A stretch of DNA of 64,000 nucleotides, taken from Streptomyces sp. NBC_00536. Lineage in GTDB: Bacteria; Actinomycetota; Actinomycetes; Streptomycetales; Streptomycetaceae. This document shows, one piece after another, positions 25,370 through 35,122 of this stretch. The notes under the pieces are model-generated. The model was not told the DNA's origin. It saw only the letters and a program-made list of their open reading frames with translations, and did no database searches. Position 1 is the first letter of the stretch. The number at the start of each line of letters is the position of its first letter. Both the position numbers and the translations under genes were made by a program. Where the stretch lies: the NCBI RefSeq assembly GCF_036346295.1, contig NZ_CP107819.1, forward strand, positions 1,364,001 to 1,428,000, read 5' to 3'.

Positions 25370-26884
25370 GTGATGATGAACACGCCGCGGCATCCGCCGC
25401 CGCAGAAGGTGCAGTTGCTCCTGCCGCTCGTGAACGAGCTCTGCGAACTGGACTGTGTCCGGGACCCGGGCCAGCGGGTCATGTTCGGGCAGAGCGTCGG
25501 CGAATACCTCGGACGGGTCCTGGATCTGCCGGGCCGGGACGCGCGCAGCGATGCGGTGGTCCTCGTACACGCGGTGTTACGGCAGCCGCAGGACGTGGAG
25601 TCGGGCGTCGAGGCGCTGCTCTACGCCGTGGGGCTGCACGAAGGCAGTGATGTGGCGGGAGGGTTGCGCGAGCGGCTTCCCAGCTTCCGGACTCCCGGGC
25701 CGAGTGCCGTGGTGCCGCTGTTCGAGACGTTCGAGGACAAGGACGTGAACGCCGCCCGGGCCCTGCTCGCCGGGCCCATCGGGGTCGACCGGAACAGACT
25801 GCTCGACCGGCTGGCCCACGAGTTGCGGCTGGACCTGCCGTCCCGCCTCACTCCCGTCCAGCTCTTCGACCACCTGCTGGACGTCAATGCCCAGGCCGAC
25901 GGGCTGCCGGCCGCCGTGGTCATGATGGAGTTCACCGCCGTGCTCACGCCCCGCGAGAGCGACCGGCGGCGGCTGCACGACTGGTGCGACAACTGGTCGA
26001 CGAGCGCCGGATCCCGGGACATCCTGATGCGACGGCGTGAGCGGATCGAGACGTCGGGCCCGCCGGACCGGGACATCCCCCGCTGTCTGATCATCATGGT
26101 GGATCCCGCCGAGGACGGCTCGCCCGACATCTACGTACGGCACTGGGTCAACCGGACCGCGGGATTCTGGTCCCCCTCGTCCGAGGGCACGGAGAGGACC
26201 ACGCTGGGGACGCTGGGCGCAGCCGTGGAGCGGGCCATCCGCCGCGGCGAGGAATCCTGGGCGGACGCGGACAGCGCCGGTGAGGACTCCAGCCCGATCC
26301 ACGTCGAGTTCGTCCTGCCCTACACGATGCTCAACCATGACGTGGCCGGCCTGGGCGGGGCCGCGGACACCGACGATACGGTCCCCATCGGACTGCGCTA
26401 CTACGTCCATCTGCGCAGCCTTGAGCGGATGCGCACGCGCGACCCGGCCCAGCTGCGCCGCTGGCGGCTGCGCTGGCAGACGCTCAGGGCGGCCACCGCG
26501 GCCCGGCCGCACGGCTGGACGAGCGAGGACCGGATGACCGGGCTTCCGATCTGGCGCAACAAGCTCGCCACGAACGCGCAGCTCACCGCCGTGACCCTGG
26601 GCTCACCCGCGCTGGAGGGGCAGGCACTGGAGCCCCTGAAGGCGGCGATAGCCGAGGGTGTCGGAGTGGCCCTGTGGGACCGCCGAGATCCCTCACAACA
26701 GTCTTTCGTGGCACCGCTGGACATGCTCGTCGGCTACCCCCGGGACCAGCTGCCCGAGACGATCCACCGGCTGCGCATGAAGGCCGAGACCGACCTGAAC
26801 GGCTTCCAACTTCCGGGCAGGCATGTGGCGTTCTTCTACGACGACCCATTCAGGCTCATCGACTGCGAGGAGGTACCGGCATGA
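25370..26884 (+). CDS. VMAP-type protein: N-terminal effector-associated domain plus VMAP-C domain
   Basis: This protein of about 504 residues has the layout of the vWA-MoxR-associated protein of bacterial conflict systems. Residues 14-92 are a helical domain (LVNELCELDCVRDP, then AVLRQPQDVESGVEALLYAVGL) that resembles the C-terminal domain of the caspase at 35119. The C-terminal half from about residue 240 shows VMAP-C-like text: PDIYVRHWVNR, EFVLPYTMLNHDV, IGLRYYVHLRSLERM, VALWDRRD, LPETIHRLRMKA and HVAFFYDDPFRL. It probably senses or relays a signal between the ATPases and the effectors. It overlaps the MoxR gene by four bases (ATGA). Codon 70 (25577-25579) is TTA. Starts at 25370 (GTG), 25373 and 25376 (ATG) are all possible behind GGGGGAT. 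Confidence 0.8.
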   Translation: MMMNTPRHPPPQKVQLLLPLVNELCELDCVRDPGQRVMFGQSVGEYLGRVLDLPGRDARSDAVVLVHAVLRQPQDVESGVEALLYAVGLHEGSDVAGGLRERLPSFRTPGPSAVVPLFETFEDKDVNAARALLAGPIGVDRNRLLDRLAHELRLDLPSRLTPVQLFDHLLDVNAQADGLPAAVVMMEFTAVLTPRESDRRRLHDWCDNWSTSAGSRDILMRRRERIETSGPPDRDIPRCLIIMVDPAEDGSPDIYVRHWVNRTAGFWSPSSEGTERTTLGTLGAAVERAIRRGEESWADADSAGEDSSPIHVEFVLPYTMLNHDVAGLGGAADTDDTVPIGLRYYVHLRSLERMRTRDPAQLRRWRLRWQTLRAATAARPHGWTSEDRMTGLPIWRNKLATNAQLTAVTLGSPALEGQALEPLKAAIAEGVGVALWDRRDPSQQSFVAPLDMLVGYPRDQLPETIHRLRMKAETDLNGFQLPGRHVAFFYDDPFRLIDCEEVPA

Positions 26885-27948
26885 CCGGGCTGGAACAGGA
26901 TGACGCCGCGGTCGACGGAGACGGCGCCCACCGATCCTGGCGGGTCTTCCACGCGACCGGGACGGCACCGGCCGGGGATCCCCCGGTCCTGCCGCCCGCC
27001 CCGCCCTGGCGCGAGTTCGCGGGCGAACCGCTCCAGACCGCCCTCGCCGCCGACGACCGGGCGGTCCGCCGCCGCCTGGGCTCGAACGGCCCCCGGCCCA
27101 GCCTGCGCGACGAGGAGATCGACACCGTCAACGCCGCACTGTTGCTGCGGCGCCCGCTGCTGGTCACCGGGCCGCCCGGGGTGGGCAAATCGACCCTGGC
27201 CCATCTGGTCGCCCGCGAACTGGGCCTCGGACGGGTCCTCCAGTGGAGCATCGTCAGCCGTACGGCACTGCGCGACGGGCTCTACGAGTACGACTCCATC
27301 GGCCGGGCCCAGGCCATCGCCGCCTGGCGGGCCGGCGCCGCCCCCGAAGCCGCCGAGCAGGCGGCCGAACAGGCCCCGTACCTGGGCGACTTCGTCACCC
27401 TCGGCCCACTGGGCAGCGCCCTGCTCGCCTACGAACGGCCGCGTGTCCTGCTGATCGACGAACTCGACAAGAGCGACATCGACCTGCCCAACGACCTGCT
27501 GCACGTCCTGGAGAACGGCAGTTACGACGTGCCCGAGCTGGTGCGCAGTGCGCTGCCGACGGTCAGTGTCTTCACGGACGACCCGGGCGGCCGCGCCGAG
27601 ATCATCGGTGGCCGCGTCGAGTGCCGCGAGTTCCCCCTGGTGGTGATCACCAGCAATGGCGAACGGGAATTTCCGGCCGCGTTCCGCCGCCGCTGTCTGC
27701 CCCTGGAGATGCGTCCGCCCACCCGCGAGCAGCTCGTCTCCATCGTGCTGAGCCACCTCCGGAGCAGGCCGGAAGGGGTGGACACCCTCGTCGACGACTT
27801 CGAGCGCCGGGTGCGCGAGGGGGGCACACAGTCGGTCGATCAGTTGCTCAATGCCGTCCACATGACTACGGCGGGTGGTTTTCAGGCGGACGCCCACGGG
27901 CGTAAACTCATGGAACTGCTGCTGCGCGACCTCGCGAAAGGCCGCTGA
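26881..27948 (+). CDS. MoxR-type AAA+ ATPase
   Basis: This 355-residue AAA+ ATPase has Walker A GPPGVGKST at about residue 97, an extended pore region, Walker B VLLIDELDKSD at about 190, and sensor 1 VVITSNGERE at about 255, followed by FRRRCLPLEM with the arginine finger and a lid domain. MoxR-type ATPases remodel or activate partners that have vWA domains. Here the next gene carries a vWA-like domain and the previous one VMAP-C, so the three probably form one complex. Both junctions are translationally coupled: ATGA upstream, TGATG downstream. No TTA codon was seen. Confidence 0.9.
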   Translation: MTGLEQDDAAVDGDGAHRSWRVFHATGTAPAGDPPVLPPAPPWREFAGEPLQTALAADDRAVRRRLGSNGPRPSLRDEEIDTVNAALLLRRPLLVTGPPGVGKSTLAHLVARELGLGRVLQWSIVSRTALRDGLYEYDSIGRAQAIAAWRAGAAPEAAEQAAEQAPYLGDFVTLGPLGSALLAYERPRVLLIDELDKSDIDLPNDLLHVLENGSYDVPELVRSALPTVSVFTDDPGGRAEIIGGRVECREFPLVVITSNGEREFPAAFRRRCLPLEMRPPTREQLVSIVLSHLRSRPEGVDTLVDDFERRVREGGTQSVDQLLNAVHMTTAGGFQADAHGRKLMELLLRDLAKGR

Positions 27949-30900
27949 TGGACGGCACTCCCAGGGAGCGCGCACCCGATGCCCACGACGAGGGGGCGGA
28001 GGGGACTTCCGCCGACGGTCCGACCTGGCAGGAGATCGCCGACGCCGTGTGGCTGGCGGCTGCCCGGGCGGCCTCGGCCGCCCCGCCTCCCCCGGTGACC
28101 CGGGAGCCCCGCTCCCCGCGCCAGGAAGCCCCGGACAGCGAGCCCTTGCCGCCGGAGGAACCCGAAGCGTCCCCGCGCGCCGAAGAGTCCACCCGGCCAC
28201 CGGCTCCCCTCGCTGACGCCGACGGCTCCTCCTTCGTGCTCACGCCCGCCGGGGACGACGACCGCACCCGGACAACCGAGACCACCCGGTCCACCCCGCC
28301 CGCCGCGGCCCCGGGCGCGGCCGAAGTCCCCCCGGGGCCACGGCTCGTGCGGCCACCGGCGCCGCCACCGCGGCTCGCCAAGGCACTGCACCGGCTGCGC
28401 CGCAGCGTGCCCTCGCGGGGCCGCGAGGTGCTGGACGAGGAGCGGACCGCGCGGCACGGCATCTCCGACGACCTCTGGATTCCGTACGTGCGGCCCGCCA
28501 CCGAGAAGGCCCTGGACCTCGTTCTGCTGATCGACTCCGCGCCCACCATGACGATCTGGCAGGACCGGGTCGCCTCGATCTCGCTGGAGGCCGCCCGGAG
28601 TGGAGCCTTCCGCGATGTACGCACGGTGCGGCTGGAGTTACCCCAGCGCGGGAAAGCGCGGCTGCGCTGGCCCGGGGACCGGCCCGGCGACCCCGCGGAA
28701 CTGATCGACTCCCGGGGGACGCGCGTCCACCTCCTGGTCACCGACGGGATGACGCACGGCTGGGCGAGCCCGGCGGCGGACGACCTGCTGCTGCGCCTCG
28801 CCCGCAGCGGCCCCACCGCCCTGGTCCATCTGCTGCCCACCTACCTCTGGCACCGCTCCTCGGCGCACCCGTACCGCGCCGAACTGGACTCGGGTGGCTT
28901 CGGCGCGCCCAACACGCGCATCGGCCACGGCTTCCCGAAGGAGGAGACGGCAGCGCAGCCACCCGAGGGGACCGCCGCCGCCCTGATCCCCATCCCGGTG
29001 CTGAGCCTGAAGCCCGAGTCCTTCACCGCCTGGGCGGAGCTGGTCGCCGGAGAGCGCGGCGTACGGCGGACCCTGCCGTTCCTCCTCGCGGGCACCCTGG
29101 CCAGAAGCAGGCCGACCCCCGGGCTGCGGACGCCGCAGACGGCCGGGGCCGGTTCCGCCGACGCGGCCGTCCGCCGGTTCACCTCGCTGGCCACCCCGAC
29201 CGCGCGCCGGCTGGCCGCCCATCTGGCCGCACTGCCCTTCGAGTTCCAGCTGATCGAGGAGCTCCGGAACCGGGCGATGCCCGAGGCGGGCATCGAACAC
29301 GTGGCCGAGATCCTGATGGGCGGGCTCATCGACTGGCGCGGCCCGGCCGACGACGGCCGACCCGATTTCGCCGAGGGCATCCGCGAGGCGCTGCTCGCCA
29401 CCGGGACGCGCAGCCAGCTCGCCAGGATCGTGAACCTCTTCGCCGATCTCCCCAGTGCACGCGACCGCGGTGTGCGCCTGCAGGCCGCGCTCCAGGACCC
29501 GGAAGGCGCCGCACTCCCGGAGAGAACTCCCGCGAACCAGCCCTGGTTGCGCGTCGAACTGGCCGTGCTCAACGCGCTCGCGGGTCCGTACGCCCGCCGG
29601 GCGGCCCGGGTGTCGGCGGGCGTCGGCGCCGGGCCGGCCGGTGTCAGCGGCACCACGACGCTTGTCACCGGACCGAGTGGCTCCGCGGGTGTCGAGGCGG
29701 ACCCGCGGCCAAAGGGGGGCATAGGTGCACGCGAGACCGAGGGCCCCCGGAACGACGCCATACCGCCTGGAGAACTAGTGCCGACGACCACCCCGAACCC
29801 CTCTGACGCTGTAGTCCGGAAGGCTGACCAGACCATGGAGCTCAAAGCTTCCCAACCCCTCTTCGTCCGAACCGGCCAGCCGAGGGTCATGGGGAACGTC
29901 CCACCGAAGAACCCCAACTTCACCGGTCGGGAAAGCCTGCTGGCGGCGGTCGAGGAACAACTTCGGTCGGAGGAGACCGCGGCCGTGCTCCCGCACGCCC
30001 TGCACGGCATGGGCGGCGTCGGAAAGTCCCAGCTCGCCATCGAGTACATCTACCGGCACAGCCACGAGTACAACGTCATCTGGTGGATCCCCGCCGAGCG
30101 GGACAGCCTCGTCCTCGGCGCCCTCGTGGACCTCGCCCGCGCCCTGAACCTGGAGGTCGGCCCGCAGGCCAACACCGCCGTGCCCGCTGTCCGCGAGGCA
30201 CTGCGCACCGGGAATCCGTACGACAACTGGCTGCTGGTCTTCGACAACGCGGAAGACATCGAAGCGGTCCGCGCCTACTTCCCCACCGGCGGCCCCGGGA
30301 AGATCATCGTCACCTCCCGCAACCGGGAGTGGGAGCGCGTCGCCACGCCGCTGACCGTCAACGTCTTCGAACGCGAGGAGAGCATCTCCCTGCTGCAGCG
30401 CAGGGCGAGGGAACTGAGCGCCGAGGACGCCAACCGCCTCGCCGAGGCCCTCGGAGACCTGCCGCTCGCAATCGAGCAGGCCGGGGCCTGGCACGCCGCC
30501 ACCGGTATGCCCGTCACCGAGTACCTGGCGCTGCTGGAACAGCGCAAGCCCGGCATCCTGGAGCTGGATCCCTCACCGGACTACCCCCTCTCCGTCGCCG
30601 CCGCCTGGAACATCTCCCTCGACCAGCTGGCCGAGACCAATCCCGCGGCCCGGCAGCTGCTGGAGATCTGTGCCTGCATGGCCCCCGAGCCGATTCCGCT
30701 GAGCATGCTGCGCGGCACCCGCAACGTCGACATCGCCCCGGACCTCGACCCGGTCCTGCGCGACCCGGTCCTGCTCGCCCGGGCCACCCGCGACCTGAGC
30801 AAGCTGTCGCTGATCAAGCTCGACCACAAGAACCGCACCCTGCACATGCACCGCCTGATGCAGGCCGTGCTCACCGCGGGCCTGAGCGAGGCGCAGTCCC

Positions 30901-32357
30901 AGGAGCTGCGCCGCGCCGCGCACATCCTGCTCGCCACCGCCAAGCCCGGCGCCCCCGGCTCGCCCGACCAGTGGCCCGCGTACCAGACCCTGCTGCCGCA
31001 CGTGATGACCAGTGGAGCGGTCCGCAGTTCCGACCCCTGGGTCCGTGAACTCATCACGTCCGTCGTGCTCTACCTCTACTTCTGGGGCGCCCACACCGCG
31101 GGCGCCGAGATGGCCCGGGAGGCCTGGACCGCCTGGAACGCCCAGTCGGGCGAGGAGAACCCCCAGGTCCTCCAGATGGGCAAGCACCTCGCCTTCCTGC
31201 TGCTGCAGACCGGCGAGGTCGCCGAGGCCTCGGAGATCAACCAGACCGTCCTCGACATCTCCCGGCGGGACTCCATCCCCGAGGAGGAGCTCATCGACTC
31301 CATGACCCAGATGGCCGGCGCCCTGCGCTACCGGGGCGACTTCTACGCGGCCCGCGCCCTGGACGAGGAGGCCGACAGCCGCGCCCGCGACCTGTTCGGG
31401 CCCGAGGAACCGCCCACCCTGCTGGCCGCCCACGGCTACGGCGTGACCCTGCGCGCGTGCGGCCAGTTCGCGGCGGCCCGCGTGCTGGACGAGGAGACGG
31501 CCCGGCAGTGGGACACGCTGTACGGGTCGAGCAACGGGCTCACGCTCAACACGATGAACGGCCTCGCCATCGACATCCGCGAGAGCGGCGACTACCCGGC
31601 CGCCCGCGTCATGCAGGAGGAGACCTACCGGATCTACCGCACGGTCTTCGGCGAGGACAACGCGTCCACCATCCGCGCCGCCCGCAACCTGGCCGTCTGC
31701 CGACGCCGCGACGGCGCGCTCCAGGAGGCCGCGGAACTCACCGAGGCGACGCTCGAACGCTTCACCGTGCGCTACGGCGCGGAGTACCCGGACACCCTGG
31801 CCTGCGCGGTGAACGCCACCGTCGACCGGCGGCTGCGCGGTGACTTCGTCGCCTCCCGCGACCTCGGGGAGAAGACCCTGGCGCGCTACCGGTCGTCACT
31901 GGGCCGCCGGCACGCGTACACGCTGATCACCCTGACCAACCTCGCGGCGACCCTGCGCGGCCTCGGGGACGTCGAGAAGGCGGAAGCCCTGGACGGCGAG
32001 GCCTCGGAAGCCTTCGACGCGACGCTGGGCGACATGCACCCCTTCACGCTCACCGCGGCGCTGGGGCTGGCGAACAACCACTACGCCAGGCTGGACTTCG
32101 CCGCGGCCAGGAGCGTCGACGAGGCCAACCTGCCGAAGCTCGTGCTGACCTGCGGCCCCGACCACCCGCTGACCCTCTCGTGCCGCGCGAACCTGGCCCT
32201 CGACCTGCGCGGGCTCGGCCGGATCCAGGAGGCCGACGGCCTCAACGCGGAAGCCGTCCAGGGCTTCACGAGGGTCCTCGGAGGCGATCACCCCTGGCTG
32301 ACGGCGGCCCGGCTGCACCAGCGGATCGAGTGCGACATCGCACCGATGCCGCTGTAA
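27948..32357 (+). CDS. SAV_2336/vWA-like - NB-ARC - TPR protein (FxSxx-COOH-system TPR type)
   Basis: This 1469-residue multidomain protein starts with a disordered Pro/Glu-rich stretch (1-140). A SAV_2336-type vWA-like domain follows, with the metal-site motif LVLLIDSAPT (Asp196) and LLVTDGMTHGWASP. At about 655 NFTGRESLL opens an NB-ARC (STAND) ATPase: P-loop HGMGGVGKSQ (Lys693), Walker B LLVFDNAED (Asp766), TSRNREW, and GDLPLAIEQAG. From about 1050 to 1460 there are roughly seven 42-residue TPR units of the form FAAARxLDEE with LxxxxNLAxxLRxxG. This is the architecture named FxSxx-COOH system TPR protein. It should oligomerise on binding a signal and ATP. Codon 231 (28638-28640) is TTA. 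Confidence 0.87.
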   Translation: MDGTPRERAPDAHDEGAEGTSADGPTWQEIADAVWLAAARAASAAPPPPVTREPRSPRQEAPDSEPLPPEEPEASPRAEESTRPPAPLADADGSSFVLTPAGDDDRTRTTETTRSTPPAAAPGAAEVPPGPRLVRPPAPPPRLAKALHRLRRSVPSRGREVLDEERTARHGISDDLWIPYVRPATEKALDLVLLIDSAPTMTIWQDRVASISLEAARSGAFRDVRTVRLELPQRGKARLRWPGDRPGDPAELIDSRGTRVHLLVTDGMTHGWASPAADDLLLRLARSGPTALVHLLPTYLWHRSSAHPYRAELDSGGFGAPNTRIGHGFPKEETAAQPPEGTAAALIPIPVLSLKPESFTAWAELVAGERGVRRTLPFLLAGTLARSRPTPGLRTPQTAGAGSADAAVRRFTSLATPTARRLAAHLAALPFEFQLIEELRNRAMPEAGIEHVAEILMGGLIDWRGPADDGRPDFAEGIREALLATGTRSQLARIVNLFADLPSARDRGVRLQAALQDPEGAALPERTPANQPWLRVELAVLNALAGPYARRAARVSAGVGAGPAGVSGTTTLVTGPSGSAGVEADPRPKGGIGARETEGPRNDAIPPGELVPTTTPNPSDAVVRKADQTMELKASQPLFVRTGQPRVMGNVPPKNPNFTGRESLLAAVEEQLRSEETAAVLPHALHGMGGVGKSQLAIEYIYRHSHEYNVIWWIPAERDSLVLGALVDLARALNLEVGPQANTAVPAVREALRTGNPYDNWLLVFDNAEDIEAVRAYFPTGGPGKIIVTSRNREWERVATPLTVNVFEREESISLLQRRARELSAEDANRLAEALGDLPLAIEQAGAWHAATGMPVTEYLALLEQRKPGILELDPSPDYPLSVAAAWNISLDQLAETNPAARQLLEICACMAPEPIPLSMLRGTRNVDIAPDLDPVLRDPVLLARATRDLSKLSLIKLDHKNRTLHMHRLMQAVLTAGLSEAQSQELRRAAHILLATAKPGAPGSPDQWPAYQTLLPHVMTSGAVRSSDPWVRELITSVVLYLYFWGAHTAGAEMAREAWTAWNAQSGEENPQVLQMGKHLAFLLLQTGEVAEASEINQTVLDISRRDSIPEEELIDSMTQMAGALRYRGDFYAARALDEEADSRARDLFGPEEPPTLLAAHGYGVTLRACGQFAAARVLDEETARQWDTLYGSSNGLTLNTMNGLAIDIRESGDYPAARVMQEETYRIYRTVFGEDNASTIRAARNLAVCRRRDGALQEAAELTEATLERFTVRYGAEYPDTLACAVNATVDRRLRGDFVASRDLGEKTLARYRSSLGRRHAYTLITLTNLAATLRGLGDVEKAEALDGEASEAFDATLGDMHPFTLTAALGLANNHYARLDFAAARSVDEANLPKLVLTCGPDHPLTLSCRANLALDLRGLGRIQEADGLNAEAVQGFTRVLGGDHPWLTAARLHQRIECDIAPMPL

Positions 32358-32372
32358 CGGAGTCGCCGTGGC

Positions 32373-32399
32373 TCCGGGACCCGCGTACCGGGTCCCGGA
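32373..32399. terminator. Terminator between the TPR protein and the antiporter
   Basis: A perfect 11-bp stem (TCCGGGACCCG with CGGGTCCCGGA) and 5-base loop lie 16 bases past the TPR-protein stop. The convergent antiporter gene ends 28 bases further on, so it can serve both. Confidence 0.7.
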
Positions 32400-32426
32400 C
32401 CCACAGCGGCCGCGAGGGGACCGGGG

Positions 32427-33770
32427 TCAGAGGGTGCCCGGTGCCGTCGACGGCAGCGGGCTGTCGTCGGTGCCACCGGGACCATCAGAGCCACCGGGAC
32501 CGGCTGGCGGGGCGTCGGCCGCCGGCGCCGAGCGGGCCGCCCGTTCCCGCAGGCGGCGGACCACGACCAGGAAGGGCTGGGTGAGTACGGTCGTCACCAG
32601 GGCCATCAGGACGAGCGCCGTGTAGAGCGGACCGCTCACCAGTCCCGCCTGGAGCCCCGCGTTCAAGGCGATCAGCTCGGTCAGACCGCGGGTGTTCAAC
32701 AGCACGCCGACGGTCCGCGCGTCATGGCGGTCCAGGCCCGAGAAACGGGCCGCGACCGTCCCGCTGACCACCTTGGTGACGACGGCGAGGACGGTCACCC
32801 CCGCCAGCGCGATCACCCCCGCGGAGTCGAGTCCGCCGATCGCGACGTTCCTGCCGGAGACCACGAAGAAGAACGGCAGCAGGAGCAGACCGATGTCGTG
32901 CAAGGGCCGGAGCAGATCCGGGTCCAGTGTGGCTCCCCGCTCCCGGGGCGTCACGACCCCGGCGAGCAGCGCTCCGAAGATGACGTGCAGCCCCAGGGCA
33001 TTGGTCACCCAAGCCGACGCGAAGGCGAAGCCCACCAGCACCGCCAGGCGCACCGAGGGATCGACCGCCGTGCGCCACAGCACGCGGCGCAGCACCCGCC
33101 GTGCGCCGAGCAGCATCGCCACGGTGAACAGCACCAGCAGCAGCAGCCGCACCCGCAGGGAGGGCCCCTCGTGACCGCCGGAATCCAGCAGCGTGCCGAC
33201 CAGCACCGTCCAGCCCATCACGTCGATCAGTCCTGCCGCCGAGACGGCGACGATCCCGGGCACGGTCCCGGCCAGCCCGTTCTCCCGCACTATGGCGGTG
33301 AGCACCGGAACCGCCGTGATGGACAGCGCGACGCCGAAGAACAGCACCGAGGAGACCGTCATCTCCTTGGGCGCGCCCAACCGGGCCAACCGGTCGTGAA
33401 AGAGCAGCGCCACGCCCGACCCGACCGCCATGGGAAGCAGGAACGCGGCGACGGAGACGCTGAGCACCGAGCGGGCCCGGCCCTTGAGCACCCCGAGGTC
33501 CAGCTCGTACCCGACCGCGAAGAGGAAGAGGACGAGGGCGATCTGGGCCAGCCCGGTCAGAACCGGGGTGAGCGCCGCGGGGAACAGCATTTCGGACAGA
33601 TTCGGGAAGGCCGCCGTCAGTGCGCTCGGCCCCAGTGCGATGCCGGCGATCAGCTGCCCGATGATCGTCGGCTGGCCCAGCCGCCGGGCGAGCCAGCCGG
33701 CTGTGTGGGCGATGATCAGGATGAGCGCGGTGACACCAACGAGATGAGTGATCATCGCATCAGAACTCAT
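32427..33770 (-). CDS. CPA2-type cation:proton antiporter
   Basis: This 447-residue membrane protein has about twelve helices of the Na+/H+ exchanger fold. It shows GQPTIIGQLIAGIALGPS at the N-terminus, FLFAVGYELDL with the acidic residue of the third helix, SITAVPVLTAIV, VNTRGLTELIAL-like text (LLNTRGLTELIALNAG) and a Ser/Gly/Pro-rich tail. There is no RCK domain. It exchanges K+ or Na+ for H+. The ATG at 33770 follows AGGGGGATCGC. It lies inside the conflict locus on the opposite strand, divergent from the hydrolase gene with a 167-base gap. Whether it belongs to the system is unknown. Confidence 0.88.
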   Translation of the reverse strand: MSSDAMITHLVGVTALILIIAHTAGWLARRLGQPTIIGQLIAGIALGPSALTAAFPNLSEMLFPAALTPVLTGLAQIALVLFLFAVGYELDLGVLKGRARSVLSVSVAAFLLPMAVGSGVALLFHDRLARLGAPKEMTVSSVLFFGVALSITAVPVLTAIVRENGLAGTVPGIVAVSAAGLIDVMGWTVLVGTLLDSGGHEGPSLRVRLLLLVLFTVAMLLGARRVLRRVLWRTAVDPSVRLAVLVGFAFASAWVTNALGLHVIFGALLAGVVTPRERGATLDPDLLRPLHDIGLLLLPFFFVVSGRNVAIGGLDSAGVIALAGVTVLAVVTKVVSGTVAARFSGLDRHDARTVGVLLNTRGLTELIALNAGLQAGLVSGPLYTALVLMALVTTVLTQPFLVVVRRLRERAARSAPAADAPPAGPGGSDGPGGTDDSPLPSTAPGTL

Positions 33771-33937
33771 GCGATCCCCCTGTGTAATCCGGTGCCGGGC
33801 CGGAAGCCGCGGCAGGGGCACGACCAAGCGCGAGAGTGGTTGCGCACCCGGATCAAGGGGCACTCCTCCAGCATACTGCCAAGTTGACGGCACGTTATGT
33901 GCCGCGAACACGTCAAGTGACCCACGGGGCGGGCCTG

Positions 33938-35122
33938 ATGACCACAGCATTGTTCGTTCACGGTACTGGTGTGCGGGAACCCGGATTCTCGGAACTGTAC
34001 GGACACTTTTCGGCCGAGCTCCGCGCATGCGCTCCTGCCGTTCGTCCGGCCCCGTGCTACTGGGGAGGCGAACTCGGCGCCACTTTGGGAGCCGGCGGCC
34101 TCTCCGTGCCCTTCACGGACGGAAGGAGTCGCGGCGGTCCCGGCGAGGCCGCGGCCCAGGTGGACGAGACGGAACTCTGGGCCGAGCTCTACCACAACCC
34201 CCTCGCGGAACTGGAGCTCGCCGCCGCCGCCGGCGGCCACGGCACGGAGTTGTCGCCCGGCGCCCCGCTGCCCGCCGAACGCCCCCGTGCGCTGCTCGCC
34301 GCCCTCGACGGGCACCTGAGCGACATCGCGGGCAGCGCGGCGGGCGGCCCGATGGGTCCGCACCTCGCCACGGCCGTCACCGAACTCTCCCGCAGCGGGC
34401 TGCTGGGCCCGGCCGCCACGACCCTGCCCGACGACGAGGAACTCGCCCGGCTGCTCGCCCGGGCCCTGGTGGCCGCGGCCCTCTCCGCGGTCTTCGCCGA
34501 GGACGCGCCGCTCATCCCCGACGGCGCCGCCAGGGACGCGGTCGCGGCCGCCCTGGCCGAGCGCATGGGCGCCCGCCCCCGGGGATCGGAGCGCGGCATC
34601 GGCACCCTGCTCGCCCGCCCGGCGCTGCGGCTCGCCTCCCGCCAGGCGGTCCGCCGCAGGCGGGCGTTGACCGAGGCCGCGCACCCGGCGGCCGCGGACG
34701 TCATGCTGTACCTGGCCCGGGGCGAGCGCCTGCGCCGACGCCTGCGCGAGACGATCGAGGGGCTGGAACCGCCCGTCGTCGTCATAGGCCACAGCCTCGG
34801 CGGGATCATCGCCCTGGACACGCTGATCGCGGCGCCCCTGCCCCAGGTCGCGCTGCTGGTCACCGTGGGATCCCAGGGGCCCTTCCTCTACGAGAGCGGT
34901 GCGCTGCCCGGACTCGCGTACCCCGAGCCGCTGCCGGAGCATGTGCCCGAATGGCTCAATCTGTACGATCCCCGGGATCTGCTCGGATACATAGGCGCCC
35001 CGCTGTTCCCCCACCGGGTCACCGACATCGAGGTCGACAACCGGCAGCCGTTCCCCGCCTCGCACAGCGCTTACTGGACCAACCCGGCCGTCTACCGGGC
35101 CATCGCCAAGCGACTGCCGTGA
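33938..35122 (+). CDS. Alpha/beta hydrolase, putative effector
   Basis: This 394-residue protein opens with FVHGTGVREPGFSELYGHF, an oxyanion-type HGTGV loop, and has the nucleophile elbow IGHSLGG with Ser286. The later acidic and histidine positions are plausible in NLYDPRDLLGY and SHSAYW. The long insert between the loop and elbow is helical and Ala-rich. It could be a lipase or esterase that attacks membrane or other lipids. There is no signal peptide. Its TGA overlaps the GTG of the caspase gene (GTGA), so both are made together. The ATG at 33938 was chosen; the ribosome site is weak. Confidence 0.8.
   Translation: MTTALFVHGTGVREPGFSELYGHFSAELRACAPAVRPAPCYWGGELGATLGAGGLSVPFTDGRSRGGPGEAAAQVDETELWAELYHNPLAELELAAAAGGHGTELSPGAPLPAERPRALLAALDGHLSDIAGSAAGGPMGPHLATAVTELSRSGLLGPAATTLPDDEELARLLARALVAAALSAVFAEDAPLIPDGAARDAVAAALAERMGARPRGSERGIGTLLARPALRLASRQAVRRRRALTEAAHPAAADVMLYLARGERLRRRLRETIEGLEPPVVVIGHSLGGIIALDTLIAAPLPQVALLVTVGSQGPFLYESGALPGLAYPEPLPEHVPEWLNLYDPRDLLGYIGAPLFPHRVTDIEVDNRQPFPASHSAYWTNPAVYRAIAKRLP

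Noticed and set aside
33836..33937. Upstream extension of the alpha/beta hydrolase
   Set aside because: The extension would occupy the divergent promoter region shared with the antiporter and adds no recognisable sequence; the HGTGV loop follows naturally from the ATG at 33938.
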